The position numbers and the translations under genes were made by a program. DNA of 64,000 bases from Holothuria scabra (taxonomy: Eukaryota; Echinodermata; Holothuroidea; Aspidochirotida; Holothuriidae): the NCBI GenBank assembly GCA_037179385.1, contig CM074194.1, positions 4,977,001 to 5,041,000 of the forward strand. The letters are read 5' to 3'. A model generated the notes under the pieces. The model worked only from the letters and a program-made list of their open reading frames with translations, did no database searches and was not told the origin of the DNA. Positions 23,008-34,312 of this stretch are shown piece after piece. How positions within the stretch are numbered: position 1 is the stretch's first letter; the number at the start of each line of letters is the position of its first letter.

Positions 23008-25229
23008 GGTTACTTAGTTCAACTAAAATCAGTTATGTCAAAACCACTGCCACATTTTATCGCATCACCTTCAGTCCTTCTTTCTTAATGTTTCGATAAA
23101 ACTGTCGAGAATATCAGCATTTAATCATCAAAACCGACATCGTCACTGCGAATTTTGGTCTAGGGGATTTTGAAAACTATTCAAGTTCAAGTCTGCGATG
23201 AAATATTTTCAAACTTGCATACTAGAGAACAAAATGCTGGAAAATATTACTGATGCCAAGTTTCCAAAGAGAACAGCAAATTTCCTTTTAACAAGACTTC
23301 TCCTTGCTGACGAGGAAACCTGGGACGAATATATACATATATGTATCATGCCTTTGAATGGTCGGATGTATTTCCTCAAACATTCAATAAACGTTAATAT
23401 TTTAGCTTGAAGTTTCGACTTCAGTTTCAATTGTAAGAAAACACGGACTAATTCTTTTCAGCAGTCTCATGCTAGTCTCACGACACCCCAAAGTTACAAA
23501 GACCAACTTCGGTTTGCTTTCAGATGCTTTTATGACGCACGGCTAGCTCGACGAAGGAACTCATTTGAGTATTCTTCCAATAACGACAGTCCCATGAAGC
23601 AGCCTGCCTTAGTTGTAATTAAGCACAGTCTTATCCAATCGCGACGCGGCATGCAGAATGGTGGCGCTGAAGTTCAGAAAAGGATATAGCTCTATTTGAT
23701 GCGATGGTGAGTATTCGTCGAACAAAAATTGCGGGATAATTGCTTCGACTTGTTAATAGTTTGCAGTGGTGTGAATGACGTGCTAAATTATGCCTGCTAT
23801 ATTTAGGAACGGGGAAGTAGGCGTGAATTATTTAACAGTACTAATGGGCCAAGGACAACTCGTATCAATACTAAGGAAAGGTCTCAATATATAGCATTTA
23901 TGACAACATTTCCAACCCCGTTTCCAACCCCGTTTATGTAAACAGTTTTTTTTACAATAACATACAGTAGCATCTGAAAGAAGACGTTATCGCTCGATAC
24001 TTCCTTAATTATTTCTTTTCTAAGGCATATTGTCTTTACATGGATAAAAACAAACGGATCAAGTGTGGAGTTGATGTGTCACAGTTTGTCTTTTTTTTCT
24101 TTCGCAATATCTTAAGTTTCCTAAAAATTAATTATAAGCCTCGACATTATAAGTAGGGCGCTTTCTAAGAGTGCAAGAAACGATATAATGTAGAAATCTC
24201 TCATGAGACTACACACAATCCTTAACAGGTAACCGTTGGCTTGATTTAAAGCTATCCTCGTCCTTGTGAATTGTATGCTGTCTGATGCACTCAAGTGAAC
24301 ATCCTTCTGAAATTTAATGTAATGTTATGTAATGTAGTGCAATAGATCCGGGCTACATCTACAGACTCAATAAGCAAACTTCCATCATGATTACATATTA
24401 CATTCAGCGGATTATCAGCCGAGATACATCACTGCAGTATCTTGTCACCAAAGGGTGTCTTTATTCAGATATTTTTGGCAGGATATTTTTCTGGGTTGTA
24501 ATCTTTTTTGCATTTTATCAAGCAGACAAGGTGTCACGGGAGATTTTAGAATTACGTGACTGAGGAGTTTTGAACACGCATTATAAAGACCGAGTTTTTC
24601 TTCAAAATCGCTTGTCGTATCTAGGATGAATTTTCACCTCCAGCACATTGAAGTGCCTCTGAATCGGGGAATATGTACTTATTTAAAGACAGCCTTAACG
24701 TTTATATTAAAGTACGGTCTTTAGATAGATGAGGGCACAAGCCCAATTGAAGTAAAGACACGGAGTAAAATCGTCTTGGTTGTCCAGTGAAATAAGGTAT
24801 GTCTACAGCCATGGTTATTAATTACATGCATTTTATGCCCCCAGTTTGAAAAAATATGGCAAAGCTAAATACAAATGTCAAAAGCTGTTTAGAGTGTAAA
24901 CATATTTCCAAATTGATGACAACGGAGTTTTTAGATCAGTTTTTAATTCCTAAACACTGTTTTTACAGTGAACTTAATTAGCATTGTGAAGTGAGATATG
25001 TGTTAGGATGAGGTGAGCGTCAAAAATATATATTTTCCATTGCTTTAATCTTGATCGACAATATTTTGTAAGTAAACAAATCATCTTCTGTTTCATAGTT
25101 GTCAGAAAAAGTTGGTAGCCTCTTTAAGCTCATACTCAAGTGATACTTGGCTTCGACAGAAGTGTTTTCTAAAAATGTGGTCCAATTTACCAGTAGTTTG
25201 AATGGTTTCGATGATGACGGTTTGAAATT
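23008..25229. other. Upstream region of the GPCR and intergenic DNA
   Basis: This holds the presumed 5' flank of the receptor (minus strand). I cannot place a promoter or 5' UTR exon. A small tandem duplication TTTCCAACCCCG occurs twice near 23908-23933. No other gene is recognised. Confidence 0.4.
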
Positions 25230-25790
25230 TAAGTGTAGCCTAGGTAAAAACTTCAAAAATATTTATTAAAAAGCATGAAAAATCCTTTCTAACAGTTTAG
25301 GTCCCTCCTTCATCGGACATTCGTGAGCCGAAATACAAAATATTGAAATTAATGCCCTAAATAATAATTAGTCCATTGAGCAGTGATTTGGGACTTTCTT
25401 GGTGCACAACTCTCATAACCTGGTTAGTTTCCATTTAATTTTGAAAATTTTTTATGATATTGAACATTTCCTGTTTGCTTGCCAAGAATGTTTCACAAGC
25501 ACATCATGATAAATTGCATCACGCAATAACGTTAAGAGTGCTACCACACGTTGGACTAAGATGAAGTAACTTTCAGGAAAACAAAGAAATACAAAGATTG
25601 TAATTTGAGAAGAACAAAATGACATCACAATCTATTGCTCAATGTAACATTTGAATTTGAGCGAATGGACTTTTAACATTTTATACCTCGGCCCAAGAAT
25701 GTTCTGTAAAGATGGAAGATGAGCTGTTAAGAATTCACTCTACATGCTGTTCAATATACATTTTTTAACTTTTTGACTTGCAGTACACTT
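25230..25790. mobile_element. Inverted-repeat element with LINE-tail insert, copy 2 (short form)
   Basis: It is colinear with copy 1: left end AAGTGTAGCCT at about 25231 and right end CAGTACACTT to 25790, with inverted arms. The shared interior includes CATAACCTGGTTAGTTTCCA, TTTCCTGTTTGCTTGCC and AAAGAAATACAAAGATTGTA. The LINE-derived segment is on the minus strand, as in copy 1. Both short copies appear to carry the same internal deletion compared with the long copy at 34313-35800, so they probably descend from one deleted parent. Confidence 0.7.
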
Positions 25791-28700
25791 GAAGGTTTGG
25801 CTATTTCACCTTCCCTAACCTCTGACACAAACCCTGTCACACAATTCTTTGCAATTGCTATGTGAAAAACATGGTCTATGGTCAAGCACTGTCAGTTACT
25901 AAAAGTGGCAACTATACAAAAGCAAACCAATTCACTTAAACATTGTAAAAATTTATTTGAGCACAGACTGTCATTTAAACATGGTTGTGCAAACTCAACG
26001 AATATCGTAGTTGTTTCCTTCTGTCTCACGTCGGTCAGTCGGTAACAAACCTTTTTTCTAAGGAAGCTACTGAGAATTTGAGAAATTGGAGTAACTTTTC
26101 TAATTGTTACGGGACATTTCCCTTCGGTGGATAAATTATCTACAAGAGGAAATTTCTCATGACAAATGTCTAGAGTTCAGCCCGGCGTCTTTTCGCTGTG
26201 CAACATTCATTTAAAACATCAAAAGTACTGGGCAGGTGATACTGCGTTCGTAGTTAATTCAAGAAGTTAGCTAACAGGATATTGTTAAATGAATTTTATG
26301 TGAAACGATACCCATCCACTAATTCTCTCAATCTTGTGGTATGTCATGACAGGTATGTGATTGAAACACGATTCAGTACCATTTGTTCTTCTACAATGGG
26401 CCTGGCTATTGGTGATGTGAATTTGACTGGCGATGGTTGTAACCCTATAAGGAGGGCAGGGACTTCTAGAAATTCGTCTAAGCGTGGTCTCTTTTCCCTC
26501 AAACTGATTCTGGTATTAAACATACAGTTTAGTGAGATATCAGGTACGAATAGTGAGAAAACACATAGTCCAATCCAAGTTTACCAGATTATCAATGATG
26601 TGAGTGTTTTAAAAGGAAAGTGTTTCGCTTTACATGTCCTTTAAATTAATTGTAAAAATTTGTTGAACTAAGTCTCCTATATGAGGGCGCGTGATCCTTG
26701 ATGTTACCATAGTTCCTAAACAAAGAGGTGATAGTGACACTACTTCAATTGTAATTTAGCTTGCCAACCAGTCTATCTTTATCGTCTGTCTTCTGTTCTA
26801 AACTACTTTGAGTGCACCGATAAGTGACAAAAATTCCTCTAATTTTTAATTTCCTCAACAAATTGGGTACATTCTTTTCGGCGGACAGGAGAACAAGAAT
26901 AAGTTTCGCATGTGGAGCTGTCACAAACACTTTAACGAACTGTAAACTTACGTGGAACAATTAAATATTTCCTATTTATCTTTTTAATTTTTTATTTGAC
27001 GGCAGGGAATTTTGTGTCAATGACTGGAATCATGCCAAGAACTGCTTGTGATATGACAGAAGACACCCTTTGTGTTTTGGTATCATGGCCTAGACTTTTC
27101 AAGACCTAAGCAATCATGAGCTTGTTGTCGGCAAAGGTTATAATTTCGAAGGAACGGAGGGTGCCTTATATCCATCCTTTAACTCCATTTTGCCCGTTTA
27201 TTGAACAATTTAATGGATATCATACATTTTTTCTGAGAATTGGTACTGGTAACTACCTGTGTATTTCTGTCACAGAATCTCTTAAATACGCCTTTTCTTG
27301 AATTCCTACAAATCTCAACAAATTATAAAAGAAACATGACACACATATTACAAACAGAACAAAAATTATTCTACCTATGAATCAACACAAACTTAAAAGA
27401 TATGTAATTAGTATCATTAATTGTGGAAAACACCCTGTGAAATTTTCAGGAATCCTCAAGGATTCCGTCCGTAGTCGTATTTCTATAAGAAGTGTATTTT
27501 ATTATCCCCGAGACGTCTCCAATCTTTGCTTTGAGCCTACTCTTTTCAAACGACTCCATGGAACAGAAAATGGAAATGTTACGATTTTCTCAAGAGGTAT
27601 TACAGAAATTTTTATTCCTTTTTAATAAAATTTCTATAGCCTTATTTGTATAATATCTCTAATTTTTTTAAAAATCCAATTAACTGTCAGTTCTTTCGGG
27701 ACTTCCTAATCAAGGTTAGTCCCTGGAGTTTATAGCCTAATTATTATAAAAATTAACCATAACGATGACTTTCTTCCATTACGGAACGTGGCATTTATCT
27801 TTCAATAAATGATCATACCGTACTGAAATCCACCAAGTTATAACGAACGAGAAAGAGATACTTGTTATGTCACGAAGCAGTCTACTAATCGTTTATGACA
27901 TTCATTCCGTACGGAGACACATATCTCATCAAAACGTTGGTCGCCGAAATAAAATATTCAGTGAGGTGTAATGATACTGCAATACGCGATCTCAGAGATC
28001 GACGCATCGCTTATTTCCACTTGCGTTCACAGTCGTTAGAACGATAAAATGAGTACCTTGGAACTGATTCATCAATGCATATTTACACAAAGGGTTTTCA
28101 TTATGTGTAATTTATACCCATGTAATGGTTTGTGCTTTCATGCGAACTATGAATGGTCTACATCAGTGGAGAATGGTTAAGACGATTATCTGGATATGCG
28201 TGTAGACATTCAAAATTAGCCCATGATTAGTGCCGTCCAGTGCACCAAATTGCAACGTGCTGACTTCACTTTACCGACCACTATAGCCATGATTACTATG
28301 TTAGAAAATCTATCACGGACATCTTTGCTGGTCACGAAGAAAAATCATTTTTTCTATTAGCCTATTCCATGGGTCCGAGGCAGGCAGTATACGGCCGACC
28401 CCACACAACTCCTTTAACCCAACACTTAAGGGAATCCTATGGTCCCCTAAACTGGAAGCCAAGGTGTAACAGTAACTAATTTGGGCAATGCCTACACAAA
28501 ATGACCGAAAATTAATGGATACTTGGCAACAAATGTAATTATGAAAAAGATAATATTCTTTAAAAATGTTTATGAGGTGTGTACACGTCAAATTGGTCTG
28601 TAGTTGATTAACAAAAACTTAATTTGCATTTTATTTCAAAGAAGAACAAAAGATTTTGGAAGTAATCTTCTTGTATTACATAAGATTTTATAAACTTGAA

Positions 28701-29824
28701 GCAACTGGGAATATCTAAACAGAAACACCTTGAGTAAATGAAGACGCGACAGGTGTGGGGTTGGAAGTCTTAGAGTGTTTAATTGATACTCTATGAAATT
28801 GACACCGGAATATTCCTTTAACAACTGAATGCCCGATCGGAATTAAGTTATTGAAATATTTAGTTTAGTATTCTTTTAGGTATGGGTCAGCTACATATAT
28901 TTAGGTGGATCCTTTGTTTCGTGTTTCATATATTGCATCTAGACGACTAGCAGCCATTTTCATTCGCCATCTTTGTTGACAAAATATGAGAGATTTATCC
29001 GATAAAACATACAATCGTACTGCCTTAATATCTAGTCATAAATCTGATTCAACAGGTGCACATTTACTGTGGTATTTTGCCTAATTTTAAAAATCCATGT
29101 AAAATGTTCTTTAAGATTAAACTTTGAAAAAGTCTGCATCAAGAAAGCTGTACGTTTTTCAAAGAATCTGAATATATTGATCAAATCATTGCAAAATTAT
29201 TGGTAAAGGATAAGTAGCCAGTTTTGTTGCCACACTTTCCCAATTTATTGCCACTCTGACGACCGTCTATTTTGTAGAATCATATCGGCTTGGAATTTCA
29301 CCAAGTGTTTTTGGAAATATATTCTTTTATTATTTACTATGAGATGACATGATGATATTTTGTCTAGTTCACTGTTTTTTAAAGAACTGCTCTTTAAAAT
29401 CATAAGACAATGCTCGACCTCCTCAATTGTAAAATTTATAAAGGTTAACTGCTTGATATATTTTGAATGTGGAAATTCTACGTGCTGAAATATACAGAAA
29501 GTTGGAAGAGGAATAGAAAGAAAATTTTGATAATGAGCTCTTGTTTCAAAATATGTTTAGGACCACTGCTCTTGTCTTTTAATAGTATAATTCATGATTC
29601 CAGTAGCTGCATGCTCACAATATCCCCAATCCCTTGATCTGACAAATAAAGAAGAAAAGGGGAAATCCAACCTCTACCTTTTGCCCAAAATTCAGTTCCG
29701 CGCTACTTATCCCACGATCTGAATGAAACAACCTCTAGAAAATGATCACCAAAGTCCCATGGTCCCGAATGTAAAAAATCGAAAATTAATCCCAATCAAT
29801 AACAAGTCGTGTGCCAGTGTTTAT
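25791..29824. other. Non-coding, no gene recognised
   Basis: Four kilobases with frames up to 120 codons (26282-26644 plus) but no motif, family resemblance or splice context that would support a gene. Confidence 0.4.
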
Positions 29825-30781
29825 AGGTGCGTTCGACTGGGCGACTCGATTGGCTCGAGTGACTAGGGTTGTCATTCGACTGGAAAAACGTCACTGAAAT
29901 GTTACATCTCGAGCCGGCCAAAGTAGCCGGCCTCCACAGGTCGGCCAGTCGAGCCAGTGGCGTAATTTGCGTCACACAATAAGTTAAAATAACCTAAAAT
30001 AATTCGTAGTATATACAGGTGATGCACACAATAACGTTAGAACTATGTTCGTGGAAAATGCTAGCTGTAATTATGAAACGTGCCAAGGAACAGTTCTCCA
30101 GAAACACCCGTGCGGAACAGTTCTAAGCAATTGCAGCCGTAGGCTAGAACTGCACATGTTGCTCTTGTCTGAAGTGCCACATGTGTTGCGATTAGTGAAA
30201 GCACATTCAGCGCAAAGTAAGATGTAACACCGCAATATGAAGGCCTATCAGTAGCGGGATCATGTAAGGCCTACTTGCTGAAAAATTTAAGAGTTATGAT
30301 CTAGCTGATGTCCATTTATTAAGAGCGGACAACTGTGAAGTAGTTACCCTTTTGATAAGTAGACTAATTTCTGTAACTGGTCAGCTGTTTACTAATGGAA
30401 TCTAACATTTAGGTTATGGTATAGTAGCAAGCACGGTAGGCTATGTGTGGCACAATTGTAAACACGGAAGACTTGTCTATCTCAACAAAACCGTCTAATG
30501 AAAAGAAACTGGAGATGTGTAGAGGATGGGCCTGCATGGAATCACAATTATGTTTAACCTTCTTTTAGCCTGTATCTCGTAGATGTTAAGGTTAATTCAT
30601 CATGTAATTCTGTACTTGATGTAAACAAAAAGAGCGACATCACGCACGTGCAAAGCAAGCAAGCCAATTTCGACTCGAGCTACCATTCGCGTCACCGGCT
30701 CAACACGCATGCGTATAAGCCGAAGCTGCTGACGTCAAAGTGTCTTGAGGCAAGGCTCGAGTCGCCCAGTCGAACGCACCT
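29825..30781. mobile_element. DNA transposon with 25-bp perfect terminal inverted repeats
   Basis: Both ends read AGGTGCGTTCGACTGGGCGA inward and agree for 25 bases (29825-29849 and the complement of 30757-30781). The element is 957 bp and is flanked by TAT on both sides (29822-29824 and 30782-30784), a possible 3-bp target duplication. Near the left end there are nested inverted motifs around GGCTCGAG, CGAGCCGGCC and GGCCAGTCGAGCC. It has no transposase frame. The superfamily is undecided. A 3-bp duplication would suit a Harbinger-like element, but the flanks are not the usual TTA/TAA. Confidence 0.8.
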
Positions 30782-30787
30782 TATGTT

Positions 30788-31004
30788 AAAGATGGAGTGT
30801 CGTCATGAAACAAAAAACTCAAAACGCAACCTTTCGGTATCCTTTTTACGGCTTACGTCACGACTAAGTGACTTCACGATGAATATCTGAAATATGAATA
30901 TTTCAGATATTAAGTATGATGTCAATGGGGTAGTGACGTAATTCGTGAAAAGGTTACCAGAGGCTTGCGATTTCGGAATTTTTTCCATGACAACACTCCA
31001 TCTT
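30788..31004. mobile_element. Foldback MITE (217 bp, two ~100-bp inverted arms)
   Basis: The left arm starts AAAGATGGAGTGTCGTCATG and the right arm ends CATGACAACACTCCATCTTT. The arms stay inverted-complementary, with substitutions, to the centre (CGCAACCTTTCGGTA against TACCAGAGGCTTGCG, ACGTCACGACT against AGTGACGTAAT). They meet at the near-perfect central palindrome AATATCTGAAATAT / ATATTTCAGATATT at about 30884-30913. The whole unit would fold into one long hairpin. It starts only 6 bp after the 957-bp transposon ends. Confidence 0.85.
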
Positions 31005-31544
31005 TCAAAAATGCACCACATTGAATAGGAAATGTGATGCAGCAGAAATAGACTCAGGCTATGTGCCCGTTGGGGTCGAATAAAAATTATGAGAAAGACC
31101 CACTTTACCTGAAAAACCCTTCAATTACTACATTCTGCGCACACTGGTCGACAAAATTCACCAACAGTTAAGTGACTGCAATAGCGTGTGTATAGCTGAT
31201 CAGTCTCACTATTAGTATGGTATACTTCACTATTTAGTCACAGCAATGAACACGAGTAGGAAAATCCATTACCAAAATGTTTTGCACTTATAGACGCCAT
31301 CATCTTAAACAGTGAATGACCGCTCAGTCACTATGAGGCTCTACAATAGGTAACACATTATTTACCGTACCAGTTTAGAGGGATAAAAAATGTTGATACC
31401 TGAAAGAAAGTAAGGAAAAGTGTGGGATGTTTCAAGAATCGCAGTACATATTTAAGGCAAACTACTTACACTAATTATGAAAAGCGTCAGTGATCAAAAT
31501 TGTGACTGTAATAAAAAAAAAAGTGGATCTGTAGCCTAGGCTAG
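31005..31544. other. Non-coding, no gene seen
   Basis: No recognisable frame, RNA gene or repeat is visible. Confidence 0.4.
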
Positions 31545-31770
31545 ATTGACATTTACAGAGAAGGATTTGGGGCCAGTGTTTATCGTCTGCGAGTTTGTGG
31601 TCTCTGCAGAGGGAAACAAATAGCATTAGACCGAATGCAACGCCCCCAACAAAGTTGCCCACGGCGACAGGGCGTCCTCCTTGAGAGTGTTGTCTAAGGA
31701 GGTTACATGATTGAATCATATCGTCGGAAAGGCCAACACCTTTTACTTTCTCCTCTTCGGCTATTTTAAT
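31545..31770 (-). CDS. Candidate coding segment, unidentified
   Basis: A minus-strand frame with unusually protein-like content for this window. It reads IKIAEEEKVKGVGLSDDMI, then NLLRQHSQGGRPVAVGNFVG, then a hydrophobic GVAFGLMLFVSL that could be a membrane segment. It is more GC-rich than the surroundings. A GTAAAT donor-like site follows at about 31545, and an internal CCCTCTGCAG resembles an acceptor. The first exon limit is unclear because an in-frame TGA lies just upstream. I cannot name the protein. It may be an exon or a chance frame. Confidence 0.2.
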
Positions 31771-31798
31771 CTTACGTCATTATTTGTTTTATCTTCAG

Positions 31799-31923
31799 CT
31801 AGATGGCGTCCTGTGCTGGCCTTGAACCCAAAGTTGAGTTTGAACTAAATGGCGGGATTACTACAAACTTGTACCCAAATTTTCGACGACAATATTCGAA
31901 GACACTGTACTCGAAATTGTACT
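31799..31923 (+). CDS. Candidate coding exon (ATGGCG start) with acceptor and donor
   Basis: A pyrimidine-rich tract ending TTTTATCTTCAG precedes the segment. CTAG and an ATGGCG start codon follow at 31803, and the frame reads MASCAGLEPKVEFELNGG onward. A GTAAGG donor-like site lies at 31924; if it is not used, the frame stops at 31976 after 57 codons. This would suit a first coding exon behind a 5' UTR intron. It lies head-to-head with the minus-strand candidate at 31545-31770. No family is recognised. Confidence 0.25.
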
Positions 31924-31976
31924 GTAAGGTGTACTTTTATGCCGATGTCGTAGATGGCTTATTTTGTAACAAATAA

Positions 31977-33353
31977 TGCGACGCGTACAAATTGAACTTG
32001 AAAGTTATAGCTAAGGACCACATTTACCTTTGATTAAGAACGCCATAGACTGGAAACCATATACTTGTAATTGGAAATCGAAATTTTAAATCGAGTGTAA
32101 TTAACGACGTTTGGCGGTCCAACTTTTATTGGAGTTTTTTATTTCATGATCTTATCTGGGTTTAGCTAGGTCACATTTTATGCATATACATGGAATAGCC
32201 GACAGCCTAGTGGTATAGCCTTTTAATTTTCCGAATCTTTATAATTCACTCTTAAAAAACGACCCAAGATATGCCGGATCTCCACATTTGACTCTTCTAA
32301 GATCATCGTAATCCGGTCTTATGAAAGTACTTGCGCTCAGCAATTATAAAACCACATGCACTGAATCTACCCTATTTAAATCGTGACTATTTGAGAAACG
32401 TCACTCCATCAAACCACTGTCCGTGGTGAAACGCCTCTTTCAGTAGGGCATCGTGCTTCCAATACGAAAAATTATAAGCATTTTCATGTTTGAGAAATAA
32501 TTTGGTTTGGACTAAATTAAAAGAACGTTTAACATAAATATCGCTTATGCATGGAGAAACATAAAAGATTCTTCCATTGGTTTGATTTTGAGAAAGCAGC
32601 ACATTGCCATTGAAGAATCTAAAGATTACCCCATCGACATAATTTCTGGAGGAAACGTACAGATAGATTGCAGATATCTCTATTTTTAAACTTAATATTG
32701 AATTTCACTTGATCATCTTAAAAGAAGCAAGAGCAAGATATGAGGAGGTAAGGCTGGAACATTTCCAACAAAAAAGTGAACTTGAAGCAAGCACATATGG
32801 AACCATTTCCTTACATCAATGGACAATAACTTTGTTTTTATGTAACCTTTAAACAATTAAATTTCTCCTCAACAATCCCATATTATAAGATAAGGATTAC
32901 AAAAGCGTCTTGAGGACTTAACAAACATTGTATTCCTTACAGGGAGGTCCTAACCCCTTGTACGTAGTGGTCAATACAGCAGTAGGCTGAACACCAAACT
33001 GCCCTGTGGTATGGTCAATTTTCGACCGATTTTGATGGCATTGCGTTTTTTTTTTAATTGGTTTTTAAATGCTTCCCTCATCAAATACCCAGCTTTGTCA
33101 TTTTCGACATTTTGCGACTTTTCACAAGAACTGATAATACAGCAAGCTATGCTCTCTTTTCTTCTAAGGAGGTATTAAGTGAACACGATGGAATTTATTT
33201 CAGTTTTGGGATGAATGTGCCCCTCCTTGACGTATTTTGCTGTTCTGGTCTTGGAATTCAAAGTGTGATAACTACACGCGTAGTATCTGTTCTTCCTTTA
33301 AATCCATTCTAGAAAGGGGCCATACATGACAGTCCAATAATGTAAATGGTCCA
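31977..33353. other. Non-coding, no gene seen
   Basis: AT-rich DNA with short frames only (60-84 codons) and no recognised family or structure. Confidence 0.4.
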
Positions 33354-33431
33354 AGGGCCGTGGGGTTGGTCACATATTGTCCTTCAATGGACGTAATAGC
33401 TTCTTCGAGAAGCAGTGAAAATTTTGGTTTC
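33354..33431 (+). repeat. Dispersed repeat unit, copy B
   Basis: It contains GGGCCGTGGGGTTGGTCAC, AATGGACGTAATAGC and GAGAAGCAGTGAAAATTTTG. It matches the minus strand of 6622-6694 block for block with substitutions. The class is unknown. Confidence 0.65.
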
Positions 33432-34312
33432 GTGATATCTACATCTGTTAAAAATAAAGCTCGGACGCGTGAAGTCTATTCAAATGCATAAGTTTTATTA
33501 TTTTTTACTAGAATATTTTTGCATAAGCCAGGAAAATGTTTTGTTATCGTTTGGGCCAAAACCGGTATTGATTGTACAAGTATTAAAAATCGTCAGCTTG
33601 CGGGAAATATTTCGCTTGTATTAACACGTTTACTTAACGATGTCGTTAGCTATCTCATTCTTTGACGCATACAGCTTTTAATAGCGAATAACGTTTGTTT
33701 AATTATGGGCGTTGGAGTAAGCAGTATTGCCAATATTCAATCTGTTTGACTTTGGCCGTAACAGGTGCTTGTTAGGGCATACATTATTCTTCAGATATGA
33801 GGTTAAAAAACTTTAACATCTAAAAGTGCAAGTTGAACATTTAAAAGTGTAATAAGAATGACGAGATTATTGACCTCTTTTCAAGTAGAACACTCACAGG
33901 ACTGATTGATCCTAAATTCATCATCCAAATTGAGGGTAAAATCGCGACGATAAGGGAGTCTTTATTATTGGGCACTGGTTTGGGATATTGGATGGGACTC
34001 GCAATGTTAAAGTAAAAAAGATCAGAACTTTCCTGATCTCTGGTCCAATAATATGATGATATGGCTTTCAAACAGAAATAATTTTGACCTCGACATGAGA
34101 TTAAGTTTTGCAAGACAGTTCTTTATGATTGTGTTTCACGCGCAGGATAAGATCATATTTAAGATCCAGAAAGAGACTGGTCATTATGAACAACGCATAA
34201 CCCATGTCTGGCTTATGCCTGAGCCTAACTTTCTGCTTACACGGGTTTACACAATGTTCACGTTGGCTTACATGTTCTATTTGAGCAGGGAGGGTAAAAA
34301 ATTTTCCCGGTT
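33432..34312. other. Non-coding, no gene seen
   Basis: No convincing coding or structural feature. The frame at 34053-34409 (118 codons) runs into the inverted-repeat element and has no recognised motif. Confidence 0.4.

Noticed and set aside
23640..23705. Plus-strand first exon ending in GATG/GTGAGT
   Set aside because: Any frame from the upstream ATGGTGGCG stops after about a dozen codons, before the donor; a non-coding 5' exon cannot be supported from sequence alone.
26282..26644. 120-codon ORF as a gene
   Set aside because: No family resemblance, and no start or splice context beyond chance.
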